Assembly (NCBI GenBank): GCA_009103225.1
Contig: RHPI01001037.1
Location: forward strand, 811,108-875,107
Length of the DNA stretch: 64,000 bases
DNA from: Chlorokybus atmophyticus
Lineage: Eukaryota > Streptophyta > Chlorokybophyceae > Chlorokybales > Chlorokybaceae
Direction: 5' to 3'
Part shown: positions 11,901 through 23,308 of the stretch, piece by piece
Layout of the letters: each line of letters opens with the position of its first letter
Position numbering within the stretch: position 1 is the first letter of the stretch
Notes under the pieces: generated by a model
What the model was told of the DNA's origin: nothing
The model's input: the letters and a program-made list of their open reading frames with translations, nothing else
The model's database searches: none
Position numbers and translations under genes: made by a program

Positions 11901-12965
11901 TTGCAGGTTGATCAAGGCCTCTCATTCTTGAACGGCTATGTGCAAGCTGCTTTGCAAAGAGGTGCTCAGCCGTATGTGCCTTTGGCACAAAGACAGCCAG
12001 CGTCATATCGCCGCGCCGCAGAACCGTCACATGCAGCTGAACATGCTTTGCGATTTGAAGCCTATGAGAACCCAATGGAAGTTGCTGCGGCTGCCCATGC
12101 AGCTGCGGCTGCCGCGTCTGCTATGGCAGCCATTTCTTCCATGCGGGATGGAGGATTGGATGCATTGGCAACAGCGCAAACACAGCGAAGCAGTTGGGAG
12201 GTTGCGCCAGCACAGGATGCTTCGACAAGTGGTAGCTCGGGGCTTCGGCTACAAGGCGTTCAACGCAGATGGGGTCCAGAGACCTTCAGTTCCTCCGCAA
12301 ACGCTGCCTCAACATCTTCTGCAACAAGCTCGCGACCATCCAGCAGCGATGCACCAAAGCCAACTGTTGTCACCCCGACCCAGTCATCCAGGCCTGCCTC
12401 ACGGCCGATTGAGAAAACAGCTGAGCAGTTGGAGAGAGAGCGACTGGCAGCATCATTGTTTGGGGGCGGTGGGAGCAAACCTGCAGAGCCCAGTAGAACA
12501 ACAAAACCGCGCGCGGCTGCCAAACCCACAGTCGCTGCCAAGCCCGCCCCTGTCAGATCAGACATGGACTTCCTAATGGACCTCAGCGACACCACCCCAG
12601 CGCAATCCTCCGCTAGCAGCAGCTCCGCGCTGGCTGATCCCTTTCAGCAGCTTGCTGGGCTATCCCTTGCTCCAACAACTGCAGCTCCTGTTTCCCCACC
12701 CGAAACACGTGCTGCGACCAACTCAATGGACTTGAGCGCATTATACGGGCTTGCTGCAGGACCTCCCGCACATGTCATGGGTGGCTTAGCAGTACCTACT
12801 GGCATGAGTGTCAGCACAGCTTCCAAGGCACCCGGTGTCTCAACAGCCAACCCGCGGAGTCCGCTTCAACGGCCACCTGCAGGTGCGGCAGCACAACAAA
12901 GCCCCACACCCTCGCAACAGAAGGCTGCTAGCAATGGGTTGTTTGACGATTTGTTGAAATTGTAA
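8913..12965 (+). CDS. AP4E: AP-4 complex subunit epsilon
   Basis: Large subunit of the AP-4 adaptor, which sorts cargo at the trans-Golgi network. Ten exons: 8913-9194, 9626-9829, 9927-10202, 10282-10608, 10706-10903, 11021-11152, 11229-11402, 11553-11630, 11690-11830 and 11907-12965; all junctions phase 0, about 956 aa, near the 938 aa of the Arabidopsis subunit as I recall it. Diagnostic blocks in order: SREFLDLVKSIGE at the N-terminus, YVEMLGHDASFGYIHAVKLA, GYLAVTLFLDENHELIILI, LVPSFVSILKQIIEHRLPK, SDSHNLKYMGIDALGLIVKI, FAPSNQWFIK, VAHNLMRLIAEGSG, VICWVLGEYGT, VDQGLSFLNGYVQAAL. This is the armadillo-like adaptin trunk. The last exon adds an Ala/Ser/Pro/Gln-rich hinge of about 330 residues ending LFDDLLKL. 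A folded ear domain is not evident. The ATG at 8913 (MSRHGGGEGW) fits the family start; an in-frame ATG lies three codons upstream at 8904. Confidence 0.94.
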
Positions 12966-14584
12966 TGCTGATTGGCTTGCTGTTGTGTCTTGATGGAACG
13001 CTACGGCCAGCAGGTGACGGCTTATGCCATTGGCATGCATGTCAGCTCTTTGCTGTCGCAACATATGTTTGTATAAACCATGCAAGCGAGTTTGTGTCCT
13101 GATGCTCATGGCGTCAACAGTGGTGTGTAGAGTAAATGCAGTGAGATGATGTGTAACATACATTGTGCGTACAATCGCTGCTGTAGTCTGACCACCTGAT
13201 CACATGGCTTGTACACACGGCAATGTGTCTTAATTCGCGCGCATGCTATTCGCATCTACATCGTTATTTGCTTTGCGCACCATGGCACATAAGTGAATTT
13301 CATGGTGCTGTGCTTGAGTGTCTCCGCGTCAGTTTTGCCTATGTATAGCGATTTTTATTGGCTCACAATGTAATGGGAAGGTACAATAGATTACCACAAA
13401 TCGACCATAAAAGCACCAAGTCTTTTGCGGTCGAGTGGGCTGTGACACACAAGGTGGTTTCGATTATAGGTCGGATTGAGAGTTTGTGGTCACATCTTGA
13501 GATGTTGATAAATTGATGAATCATTTAATGCAAGGTGAACAATTTACCCCATCGTATCAGATCTATCTCAATCTCCATGATTATCTATCTCCATGATAAC
13601 CAAATGTCCTTTATAAAGAGCAAGTTTGAACAATCAGTCGTGCTTTATTTTACAATAGTCTTCGGAGTTGCATAAACAAGTAATGTACGACATCAACACA
13701 AACACAGCATCGTATGCTCCGTTGAATGCTATGATTTGTATTATTCCATCGTAAACTATTGACGCATGCTGCTTATACTGCTTATGATAAGTGAGTGTTA
13801 ATGCTACACCAATTATGACATGCATTTCATTACTACGTGGTATTAAAGCATGCTCAATCATCATATCATTCCACTTGCAATTTGTAAATTGTAAGATGCA
13901 TGAATGATACAATACATGCATATTGTGTAGATTTTGGCCTCTCTGCTATGAAGCGGGACTACTATGGGTTGGCTACACTGTTTTATGAAGTGGCACGATT
14001 GATGACATGAAGGTGCACTGAAGTTGCTAAAAGATGTTGAGAAAATTGATGGCTTTCGGCGGTATCATAATGTGGCCACCATGCGTGCTGCCACGAAGTA
14101 TGCCATGCCTGCCATCATGCGAGATGGGTTGCTTATTTAATGAAATGTAGGTGAAACTTTGATACCTTACAATCTGATGGCCGGCACGACCATGAGGTTG
14201 TAAGTGTAGTGTAAAGATGTACATGTAAAGAGTGCTAACCATGAACAGAAGCACATAACAATGGTGCTTGGGTGTGCGGCTAATGGTTCCAAGTTGCTAC
14301 TAGTTATTACATTCAACAGGGCCACAAAACCTCAAGCCAATAGGGGTCCTTGTGTGGGCCTATTCAAAGTGATGGATAAATGCTTGTTGCAGTTGTACAG
14401 TAAAGAGGCGTTAAAACTTTCAACGCATGTTCGTACATAGCATGTAAAGCGCCATACACAAGTGGGTATTAGTACCCAAATTTGCCGTCTACACAAATGT
14501 CATTGATAATGTGCGCTCATTATGCTTGTGTGTGTGTATGTGTGTGAAAGACTTTAAATTCTTGACAATGCGCGCTGCTCGCGT

Positions 14585-14802
14585 GGGATAGCTTCAATGT
14601 TCACTTCAAGTGAGCACTGAAGCTATCCCTTAATCCTTGATGCTGTTGCACAAGTTGTGCGACAGCATTGAAAATGATGCTGTGCATGCATGCATTGATA
14701 TGTACGGACATTTTCAATGGCCTAACATTGATTATCCAACCTCTAGACGTGTTCACCAACAAGCCTTTCAAGCCTAGCACAAAGCCTTGAAAGGCTTTGT
14801 TG
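14585..14802. repeat. Cluster of three perfect or near-perfect inverted repeats
   Basis: Three stem-loop-forming palindromes lie within 218 bp. (1) 14585-14629: outer arms GGGATAGCTTCA / TGAAGCTATCCC enclosing an inner palindrome TCACTT-C-AAGTGA. (2) 14640-14668: ATGCTGT-T-GCACAA / TTGTGC-G-ACAGCAT around one base. (3) 14757-14802: CAACAAGCCTTTCAAG with CTTGAAAGGCTTTGTTG, one extra T. They lie in otherwise gene-free DNA. They could be the end of a foldback element, a structured ncRNA or a MITE; nothing in sequence decides which. Confidence 0.75.
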
Positions 14803-15330
14803 CGTGCTCGCAATTGAGGTTAGAAAAGTGAATTAGGATGGAGGCTAAAAGATCATCAACCGGGTCATTCCGCGATGCCACGATATGATGTTTGGATGGT
14901 ATGTAAGGCATGTATTTAATAAAGTACATCACAGTGTGATATCTGTGTGAGGACTTATTATACCATGTTTGACAAACACGCATTGAAGTCGATGTTCGAG
15001 TAAACTCGCCCATGAACATGTTCGCAGTAGCATAAGTGGTAATTCATGATTAAGATCATATGATCTCCTTTTATTGCGTTGAGATTGACCAAATAAAGTA
15101 ACACCACAAAGACCACAGCATTCAATATCTTTGATGAACATGTGTTGTTCTTGAATTTATATGGAAACTTGTTGAGTTGAATGGATCCAAGAAGAATTGC
15201 TAACATCAACAATGTGCATAGCTCACAAGTTATGTGCTCATTTGAAGACCACCACATGCTCAAAATTCATAGCTTGCAATAAACTTTCGCCACAAAAGTA
15301 GCCTATAATGCCACCACCACAAGTCGCCCC

Positions 15331-15837
15331 NNNNNNNNNNNNNNNNNNNNNNNNNNNNNNNNNNNNNNNNNNNNNNNNNNNNNNNNNNNNNNNNNNNNNN
15401 NNNNNNNNNNNNNNNNNNNNNNNNNNNNNNNNNNNNNNNNNNNNNNNNNNNNNNNNNNNNNNNNNNNNNNNNNNNNNNNNNNNNNNNNNNNNNNNNNNNN
15501 NNNNNNNNNNNNNNNNNNNNNNNNNNNNNNNNNNNNNNNNNNNNNNNNNNNNNNNNNNNNNNNNNNNNNNNNNNNNNNNNNNNNNNNNNNNNNNNNNNNN
15601 NNNNNNNNNNNNNNNNNNNNNNNNNNNNNNNNNNNNNNNNNNNNNNNNNNNNNNNNNNNNNNNNNNNNNNNNNNNNNNNNNNNNNNNNNNNNNNNNNNNN
15701 NNNNNNNNNNNNNNNNNNNNNNNNNNNNNNNNNNNNNNNNNNNNNNNNNNNNNNNNNNNNNNNNNNNNNNNNNNNNNNNNNNNNNNNNNNNNNNNNNNNN
15801 NNNNNNNNNNNNNNNNNNNNNNNNNNNNNNNNNNNNN
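15331..15837. other. Scaffold gap (507 N)
   Basis: A run of N flanked on the left by CCACCACCACAAGTCGCCCC and on the right by CCACCACGCCCTCGCCC, so both edges are C-rich low-complexity DNA. This suggests the assembly broke at a repeat. Any open frame crossing it is an artefact. Confidence 0.99.
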
Positions 15838-16099
15838 CCACCACGCCCTCGCCCACACCCTATGATGGAGCCGCCCGCCGACTTGTGCCCACTCGAAAAA
15901 CCCCATATGAATCATAAAGGTTTTAAGATCGACATATGAAGTATGCCTGTCACAGTACTAATAATTCGTGTACATCAATGATCATGCTAGAATGCATTAC
16001 AAAATAACAGAAGCTCAATTGATCGATTTGTTCAACTATGATTTGAATTACCAATCACCCCTCGTGTTTTAAATTGCAATTAAGATTTAATGCAATGCT

Positions 16100-16440
16100 G
16101 CTATTGGTTCAAGCATATCACTATCACTATCATCACCACAATCACTACAATTATCACTATTGAAACCACATCCCTGTTGCAATTGTCATTATTGCGATCA
16201 CTACCATTACCACTACCACTACAACTTTTACTATTAATGTCCTTACCTTAAGCCTTATCCATACTATTATCAGCACCACTACCACTATTACTACATCTAT
16301 CACGATCATTACCACTATCACTATAAGTTCAATCATATCACTGTCACAATCTCTATCATTACCACTATCACTACAACTATTACTATAAATGTCCCTACCT
16401 GAAGCCCTACCCCTATTACTATCACTATCAATAACATCCA
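16100..16440. repeat. Imperfect ATCACTACC/ACTATC microsatellite
   Basis: About 340 bp built from variants of ATCACTAC, ACTATC and ATTACC, including a longer internal repeat: TCAATCATATCAC is followed twice by CTATCATTACCACTATCAC-like runs and by the similar phrases ATTAATGTCCTTACCTTAAGCC and ATAAATGTCCCTACCTGAAGCC. This indicates tandem duplication of a unit of roughly 135-150 bp on top of the short repeat. Confidence 0.75.
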
Positions 16441-17307
16441 CCGACTAGTAGGGTACCACGCGGAATGGGATAACTTGGCGCACACACACAAAATGGCAAC
16501 TGCCGCAATGGGGCAACCTTGTGGAAATGCCCAAATGCAAACAATGTATCGTCATAGTCGACGATGACTGAATTGGCAAGATAGATGCGACGCCGACAAA
16601 GTTGAACACCTTTTAACGTTGACAGCCCAAACATATTGTGGTGCAAGTGTGTGCTTTGTAATATGATGCATCATAGTACATTTGACATATGTTAAAGTGC
16701 TGACTTGAGCAACACAGTTCTTTATGTGGATGGCAGATGTCAGCTAGCACACCTTCACTCGGGTGGGCATTAGTACATGAAGCAGAGTTGTGCAAGTGGG
16801 TGCGCAGAAGCTTGGAAAAGATTATGGCTTAGCCAATGATGAATACATTTATCATACGTGGTTTAAGTTGTCCAACGAATCGCAGCTAAAGATCGCGCCG
16901 TTGAGGAGCACAAGCAGGGGGTCGCAGAGGAGGTGGATAAGCTCCTACCCCTTAAGGAGCTGCCCTTTCAAGAGCAATAACAGTTGGAGGATGAAGATGA
17001 CGAGCGCGCACAGCGTATGGACAAGGAGAGGAGGCCTTTAAGTTTGCATTAGATGTTTAAGATTGTGAAAAGGTGCAAGCGAGTGCCGCACTGACTCAGA
17101 CAGTGAGGGCTACACATTGAAGGTTAGATGTGCAGTATTGTGTTGCCATTGTAAACACCTTTGCTTGAGCTTCATTATGCTTTCATACATTGTAACGGTT
17201 GTGTTTTAACATTTTGTATACGTACATGCGTTTATCTATTGCACGTGCGTTGCACATATACATAAATTTGCTTATGTGAAAAATGGCTCGCGAAAGTTTC
17301 TTTAGGA

Positions 17308-17327
17308 GGGGGGGGGGGGGGGGGGGN
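17308..17327. repeat. Homopolymer G run with ambiguous base
   Basis: Nineteen or so consecutive G followed by a single n, then TGG. Typical of a contig join or of polymerase/sequencing failure in a G run. Confidence 0.9.
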
Positions 17328-17907
17328 TGGTATTTCACCCCAAGCAAACTACAGCTCGAGTTCGCAGGCTGCAAGTTATGAAGTTGCGACAAAAGCCTAG
17401 CTATTGGCAGGACCCCTTGCTTGGTAGGCGTCAATGCTAATGATTGGCAAGATACCCCTTGCGAGGCTTGGGGTTATTTTACGCAAAGACACGGACCAGA
17501 GCCGGCCTGAGAGTTTGGGGCCACGTATGTGCCGACGTTTCATCCAGTGGCGAAGCGACGGTGCAGAACAGAGGAGTGACAACCATCGACAGCTACGACG
17601 CTCATCTAGGCCACGATACCACACCGACGACGCTACGGCGACCACGCTGCAGGGGCAACGTGGTTCTAAGATCTTATCCGTTTAGTGTCCCAGTCAGCGA
17701 AGGTATCGCCAATGTCGGTGGTCGGCAGAGATCGAGGTCACGCCGACAATTAGGGTTCTCTGCGGTCTGTCGTGATGGCGGGTAAACGCGAGAGATGAGA
17801 CGCGCACTGCGAAGCACAGGCGATCTGCGCTGCCGGGCAATAGGCTGCGCTTGCTATCGGCGGCGGAAAGCGCCAGCTGGCGCCAGGTGCATGCTGCTGC
17901 TGGCGGG

Positions 17908-17938
<31 letters not shown>
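17908..17938 (+). repeat. GGC trinucleotide repeat in the NTT 5' region
   Basis: About ten GGC units some 210 bp upstream of the translocase start codon, probably in the 5'UTR. Similar CCG/GGC runs lie 5' of the helicase (1512-1537), the TPR gene region (26046-26063), the DUF1294 gene (31695-31711) and the hAT relic (60763-60790). Confidence 0.85.
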
Positions 17939-17939
<1 letters not shown>

Positions 17940-18148
17940 CAAGGGGTTGGCGGCGGGGCGGATTGGGGCAGGATTATCGTGGGGCGGCTGTGCGGAGGTG
18001 GACAGCGATCTGGGACGCCGGGTTAGGGGCAGTGCTGGGGAGCCAGGCGGTCGGTTCAGGTGGTTGTGATCCAGCGTGTGTTAGCTGCTGAGGTTGGGTA
18101 GCGCCCCTCAGCAGCAACTGCTGCTTGCTGTGCTACCCTGTTTGTAGC

Positions 18149-21100
18149 ATGAAGGCGGCTGCTCTACAGCCGGTGCAGCTGCAACCTTCCGTGAGGAATG
18201 TGCACAATTGGCAAGCGCAGCGTCGTGTGCCGGCTGCCTGCCCTGCGGCGGTCGCTGGCGCCCGTCAGCCACGCTGGGGCTCTTCTTACACGACAGATGG
18301 CCGGGACACAGGCTGTGCCTCGACATCATACGGTAGCTCGGTGTCCTTTGCTGTGAGTAGACCTTCGCCTTCTGCCGCACTCAACTACGGCCTCACCTCC
18401 CATCACCACCCATCAGGCCTCAGCAGGGGTTCCAGTCCACTTGGCGGCCCTACCTTTTTGCACTCTTGTTTGCACTTGCCCGCTGCCAGAAGACGGCTGA
18501 GATGTCGACTGCTGAGGAGGCCGCAAGCAGCCTACACTGCGGTCTCAGCCTCTGGTGCGGTCTATCTCTTAATTGCACAGTGTGAATGTTAGGTGTGTGC
18601 ATCGCATGAGTCCAGCACAAGCTCGCATTCTTAGTATTTGCTGCCTTGACATCTGCCCAGCTGCATATGCTCTCTAGCTCTTGCAGGAATGCCCTGGCCG
18701 TGCCTGCTGAGACGTTTACCGTGCGCGTATTAGCTACTACAAGCAGCATCGTGATGACTTATTGACTTGCATTGCCATACCTTAGGTGCATTGATAGACA
18801 GCTTGCATGGTGTCAGGTGAGCGCTGTGAGGTGTTGCCGCAGTGCTTCCTACATGCTTTGGAACAAACGCAACAATGCGCCTCTTACCCCTATGCTGTTA
18901 AAGTTTTTTAGACTCTTGAGTTGTGTCAGTTCAACTTGCCATGTCTTGCAGAGGTAGCACAGAGGTATAGGGCATGCATGTTCGCACACAGGCACTTAAC
19001 ATGAAGTTGACTGTGTTTTTACTGAACAACATTTCGCAGGTCAAGATGGCTTGTCAGAAGACCTGACAGAAGAAGTAGCATCTCAGATTGCGGCTGCCAA
19101 CTCCGCAGTGTTTAGGCGTTTGGCTCGCACGCTTGAAAGGACCTGGCAGAAAGCCAAGTCCTCAGGGTTTTTGGCGCTTTGCCGGAAGGTTGCCCCATTG
19201 GCATTGCTTTTCTTCTGTGCTTCTTTTAATTATTCATTGTTGCGCGACACAAAGGTACAGTTGCCTAGACAGCAGCCACAGTGTGCATGCGGTGTGCAGG
19301 TGCATTCGGCGATCCTGGGGCGCTTTACCTGTGCATCATAGTGTTTGATGTGCGTTGCTTTGCCAGGATGCGCTTGTGATTACTGCAAGGGGTGGCGGAG
19401 TGGAGCAAGTTCCTTTCCTCACTACTTATTTTGTGCTTCCCCTGTCGGTATATAGCATACTCAACAACAGACCGCACTATCGGCATTATGCATGCCCATA
19501 GTGCATACAGCTCACAATCTGGAGGCGTGGTAAATTACCTCTGCTAATAAACAGCATGTGCTGCCAAAGGTGTCTTACATGCATTGCAACATGCAGGTGC
19601 TTTATGTCATGTGGTATTCTTGGCTGTGCTCCAGTCTGCCATCCCATTTGGTCTTCTATGCGGCGATCACCCCCTTCCTGCTTTATTTTGGCTTATTCGT
19701 TACAGTGCTCTACCCCATGCAGGTATTCCCTCAGTAAACCATCAGTCCTGATGTCACTTGTCCTGGTTCATTGCTAGTCGCACGCTTGAGGTTGACAGTG
19801 TGGCGTGCGTTGCAGGGTGTGCTGCATCCACATCAGCTGGCGGATCGGTTGTTAACGATTGTGCCGCCTGGTTTCCATGGGCTTGTCTCAATTCTCCGCA
19901 ACTGGTGAGCCTTGCAAAGCAGTTAGGCATTCCCTGTGCTGTTGAGTTTGTTGTGCCTGATAGACCAGCTGGTCCTGTGCAGGACTTTCTCCTTGTTTTA
20001 CATTACTGGCGAGCTCTGGGGCGGAGTAGTCATCTCCCTACTTTTCTGGGGGTAGGTGGTCGTGTCACACAGCTGAGCTTGCAACTTCTCAGGAGTTAAG
20101 CAAACCTAGTCTAGTAATAGATGACTGGCTATGTCCGCCTCTCAAGTCATTGTAAGACAGATGTCCGCCTGTGCATGGCTTGACTCAATTATGTTAAGGC
20201 CACAGCTCGTGACGAAACGCTTGGCCGTTTAGTGTTCAAGGTTTTCAAGTCAACCATTGACGAGACATAGGAGGGGTTAGTACTGTAGTGGGTTGCTGGG
20301 TAGTGCCTACAAGAGTAGTGTGTCAAGCAGCCACGGAGCAGTATCAGCTGGTGTCATATAGGTCTTGACCTGCTCATTTGCAGGCTTGCGAATGAAGTAT
20401 GCACCATGGAGGAAGCCCGCACGGTGTATCCGCTTCTGGGGATATCTGCTAACGTGAGTGGGCTTGATATTGCAGTCTCTTAATGTACATGCTCGGCAGA
20501 GGCCTGAGTGTGTAGGCTGGTATAAGCGTTATTGGTGATTCATTCATTTTTGTCGGCACGCTGCGGGTTGGGCACATTGGGTCATTGCACAAGGTGCCTA
20601 CCCTATGCACGCTGTCCTGTTGACATCATTGGTTGGCTCTGCTGTATAGATTGCGCTTGTGGTAGCTGGGCGCTTCTTGAAAAACATTGCACGCATGCGT
20701 GGTTCCCTAGCCTCGGCAATCTCCTCAGAAGTTGCATGGGGAAGATCTCTGCGGATTTTGGTTGGTGAGTCTTGTGTCTATTGCTCACATGGGGTTGCGG
20801 ACCATGCAGATCAGAAGCTGAGGATTGGCTGTGTGCAGGGGCTATTATGGCAGGCAGTGCAGTCATGTGCGCCACTCATTACTACATTCAGCGGCAGCTT
20901 GTGGTGAGAGCTGTTGATGTCACTGTTGCTGGCGAGTGTCTTTATCCATTGCCAATATGGTTGTGCATCCTACGCAGCCCAGCAGGGAAGCTGAGGCTAA
21001 AAAGGTGAGCACTTCCAAGAAGTCAAAACCCAAGCTGTCCTTCAAGGAGAGCTTTAGCGTTCTAGTAGACTCGCCACAGATCCGCAACCTGGCTCTTGTG

Positions 21101-22182
21101 GTGGTTGCATACGGCGTCAGCACCAGTTTGTTTGACGTCTCCTGGAAGCATCAGTTGAGGCAGCTGTACCGCACACCGCAAGCATACGGCGGCGTTCTTG
21201 CAGAGGTAGGGGTGCTTGCTTTGGCCACCCTGTCGTTGGTAATGGTGCCTGGTATCACGCTGTACTGACATGGTCCTTTCGTTGCAGGTGTCAACAGCCA
21301 CAGGCGTGTTGACCATCTGCTCCATGCTCCTTAGTCGGTTTGTCTTCAGCTGGTTTGGCTGGGGGGTTGCAGCGGCTGCAACACCTACAGTCATGATGCT
21401 AACAGGTCTGTGTGAGCGCAGACACACGTGGGCACACTTTGTTTGGCGTGCAGTGTATACCACATTTGTTGAGTAACTTAAACCATCCCTGCTACCACAG
21501 GCGCGGTATTTTTCATGTTGTCCATGGCTGCGCCCTCCGCGGGCGCTCTTGCAACAGCAGTCACAGCTGGCGCCGTGCAGCAGGCACTTGCCAAGGCTGC
21601 AAAATATTCGTTGTTTGACCCTGCCAAGGAAATGGTGTTTATTTCCCTGAACAAGTAAATAATCTGCGTGGCATGCAATTGCTCCCCATTAAGGTTTTGC
21701 TGCTTAATGATAGGGTCAGTCCTCTCCTTTGCTATTTGTACTGATCCATTCGCTTGCATTGGCAGGGAGGACAAAACAAAGGGCAAGGCTGCAGTTGATT
21801 TGGTAGGCTCACAACTCGGCAAGTCAGGCGGGTCTTGGATCACACAGGCCTTGCTGCTTGGTGTTGGCTCGCTTTCAACTTCGCTCCCAGTCATTGCTGG
21901 GGTACGTGTACTGCTGTGTTCGTCACTTTGACTGCAGGAACGTGCGTGTTTAGACGTTTGCATATTCCTGATGGGTGTTCACTGCAGGTCTATGGGATCG
22001 TGATACTCCTCTGGTTGAACGCTGCTCGCGAACTGCACATGCTCCTGATGAACCCGCCTGCTTCGGCCGAAGAGTTGGCTGCCCAAGGTGCAGACGGGTC
22101 TCACAGCCCACTGCGACCTCCTGTCCAACCCGACCATGACCGCGGACATGACAAGATGAGTCCGTCCAGGGTGGGCGCTTAA
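18149..22182 (+). CDS. NTT: Plastid-type ATP/ADP translocase (NTT / TLC family)
   Basis: Polytopic nucleotide antiporter of the plastid envelope that exchanges ATP for ADP; the family is shared with Chlamydiae and Rickettsiae. Fourteen exons: 18149-18554, 19040-19254, 19367-19447, 19597-19722, 19816-19904, 19983-20051, 20384-20453, 20650-20764, 20839-20903, 20978-21205, 21288-21405, 21501-21654, 21766-21901 and 21988-22182; phases agree throughout, about 688 aa. The first 110 residues are rich in S, A, R and poor in acids, as in a plastid transit peptide. Family blocks: FNYSLLRDTK-DALVITARGG, TFSLFYITGELWGGVVISLL, ARTVYPLLGISAN, VVVAYGVSTSLFDVSWK, GWGVAAAATPTVMMLTG, KAAKYSLFDPAKEMVFISLN, TKGKAAVDLVGSQLGKSGGS. 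Exon 1 also contains a usable donor at 18353, but reading through it keeps frame with exon 2. Confidence 0.92.
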
Positions 22183-23308
22183 ACAGGGCGAGTTGTGTAA
22201 GCGTGTTTGGGGCCTTCTCGATTTGCGCTGTTGCTGTTATGTCACGTTATGTTAGCATTCGCTCGCAGTGTCTGACTATGATTGCTGCCGTTGTACATTA
22301 CCCCCTAGTGCACATAGACTGTAGGGTTGCTGCAGTTTCAGGTTTTGCGTCTAGTCGTGGTGACCGTGCCCAAGTGTACAATGCAGCTGCTGTTTCACAG
22401 CATCATTGACTGGTGGATTGTTGCGGCTTGTTGCTGGCTAGTGGACATGCATCTAGTCAGTAGAGAGCTGAGCAACTTGTGCGCGACTAACCACAGCCAG
22501 GAGGATGGATCAGGCATATATAACAAGTTAACAGGAATTCAGTTTATTATTTGGACCTTGTCTCCGTTTGACTCAAAATGTATAGAGAGAGACACTTGAT
22601 CTGGCTTAAGCCGCTTGCCAATTGCTTGTATTGTGGCTTGGCTTGCATGATCACAGCCGCACCTCTGCAACAGAGCTGTTATCAAACTGATGTCCACAGG
22701 TGGATGTGCGGTAGTACGGCTCACAGGATGTCTGCAGCCGATGCTTGGTGATGCTTTGAGCCTTGTCTTCTTCAATTCATTATTCAATAAGCACTTTATC
22801 ACTTGCATGTTATTGCTGCTGTCACCATCCGCACCCTTATCGGGAGACATCCATGCAGTGGGGTCCAACTATTGGCAAACTCTACAGAGTGCGTCAAAAG
22901 CTACGGTTGGCGGCGATAATATAGTAAGAGACTCCACCAACTGCTTGCCACTGGACAGTGTCTGTCGATGGTCAATCATGCAGCTTTGCCATCGCTTGGA
23001 GCAGGTCGAGAGCAACTCCGCAGCATCCCAGGATGCTCGCACATGCTTGGTAACCGACCATACTACTAAAACCATGCTTGACAACATGCAATAGTAAAGT
23101 CATCACTCGCAGGTGAGGGCATGCTGCTGCAAGACTCTTGCTCTTAAACCTGCAATAGGAACTATGCATGCATCGCCGCAAGACGACGGCACTGTACCAT
23201 TTGATATGTTATGGGTAATCAATGATTGTTTGCCAGACAGTATGTATACCATTTTTCCTACTACTGCGCACACGCCACCAAGCAACACGAGAGGAATCTG
23301 CAATAACG
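22183..23308. other. Intergenic between NTT and DRC4 3' ends
   Basis: About 1.1 kb between convergent genes. It holds 3'UTR sequence and one weak minus-strand frame (22539-23087), listed separately. No repeat is recognised. Confidence 0.5.
22539..23087 (-). CDS. Possible unrecognised gene or gene remnant
   Basis: A minus-strand frame of 183 codons broken by a single TAG, at the join of 22869 and 22868. Composition is protein-like on both sides (for example KQLVESLTILSPPTVAFDAL before and ISLITALLQRCGCDHASQAT after). The stop falls inside CAATAG, which could be a 3' splice acceptor, so the second half may be an exon; a good donor for the first half was not found. It could be a decayed gene, an unmodelled exon, or chance. 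No family is recognised. Confidence 0.25.

Larger units (their letters stand above)
12966..18148. other. Gene-poor, AT-richer region with hairpins, microsatellites and a scaffold gap
   Basis: About 5.2 kb with no gene I can support. It holds the AP-4 3'UTR, a three-hairpin cluster (14585-14802), a scaffold gap of 507 N (15331-15837), an ATCACTACC-type microsatellite (about 16100-16440), a G-run ending in n (17308-17327), and toward its right end the NTT 5' region with a TTAGGGTT at 17750-17757 and a GGC repeat (17908-17938). Open frames here are short and of low complexity. Confidence 0.6.

Noticed and set aside
15238-15915. Long open frames across the N gap
   Set aside because: They exist only because N codons are read as open; the same applies to frames across 30800-31311.
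16157-16441. Minus-strand frame rich in Asp, Ser, Val and Ile
   Set aside because: Encoded by the ATCACTACC microsatellite; composition follows the repeat.
18353-18431. Intron inside NTT exon 1 suggested by a GTGAGT donor at 18353
   Set aside because: No downstream acceptor restores the frame needed at 19040, while the unspliced reading does; kept only as a possible alternative.
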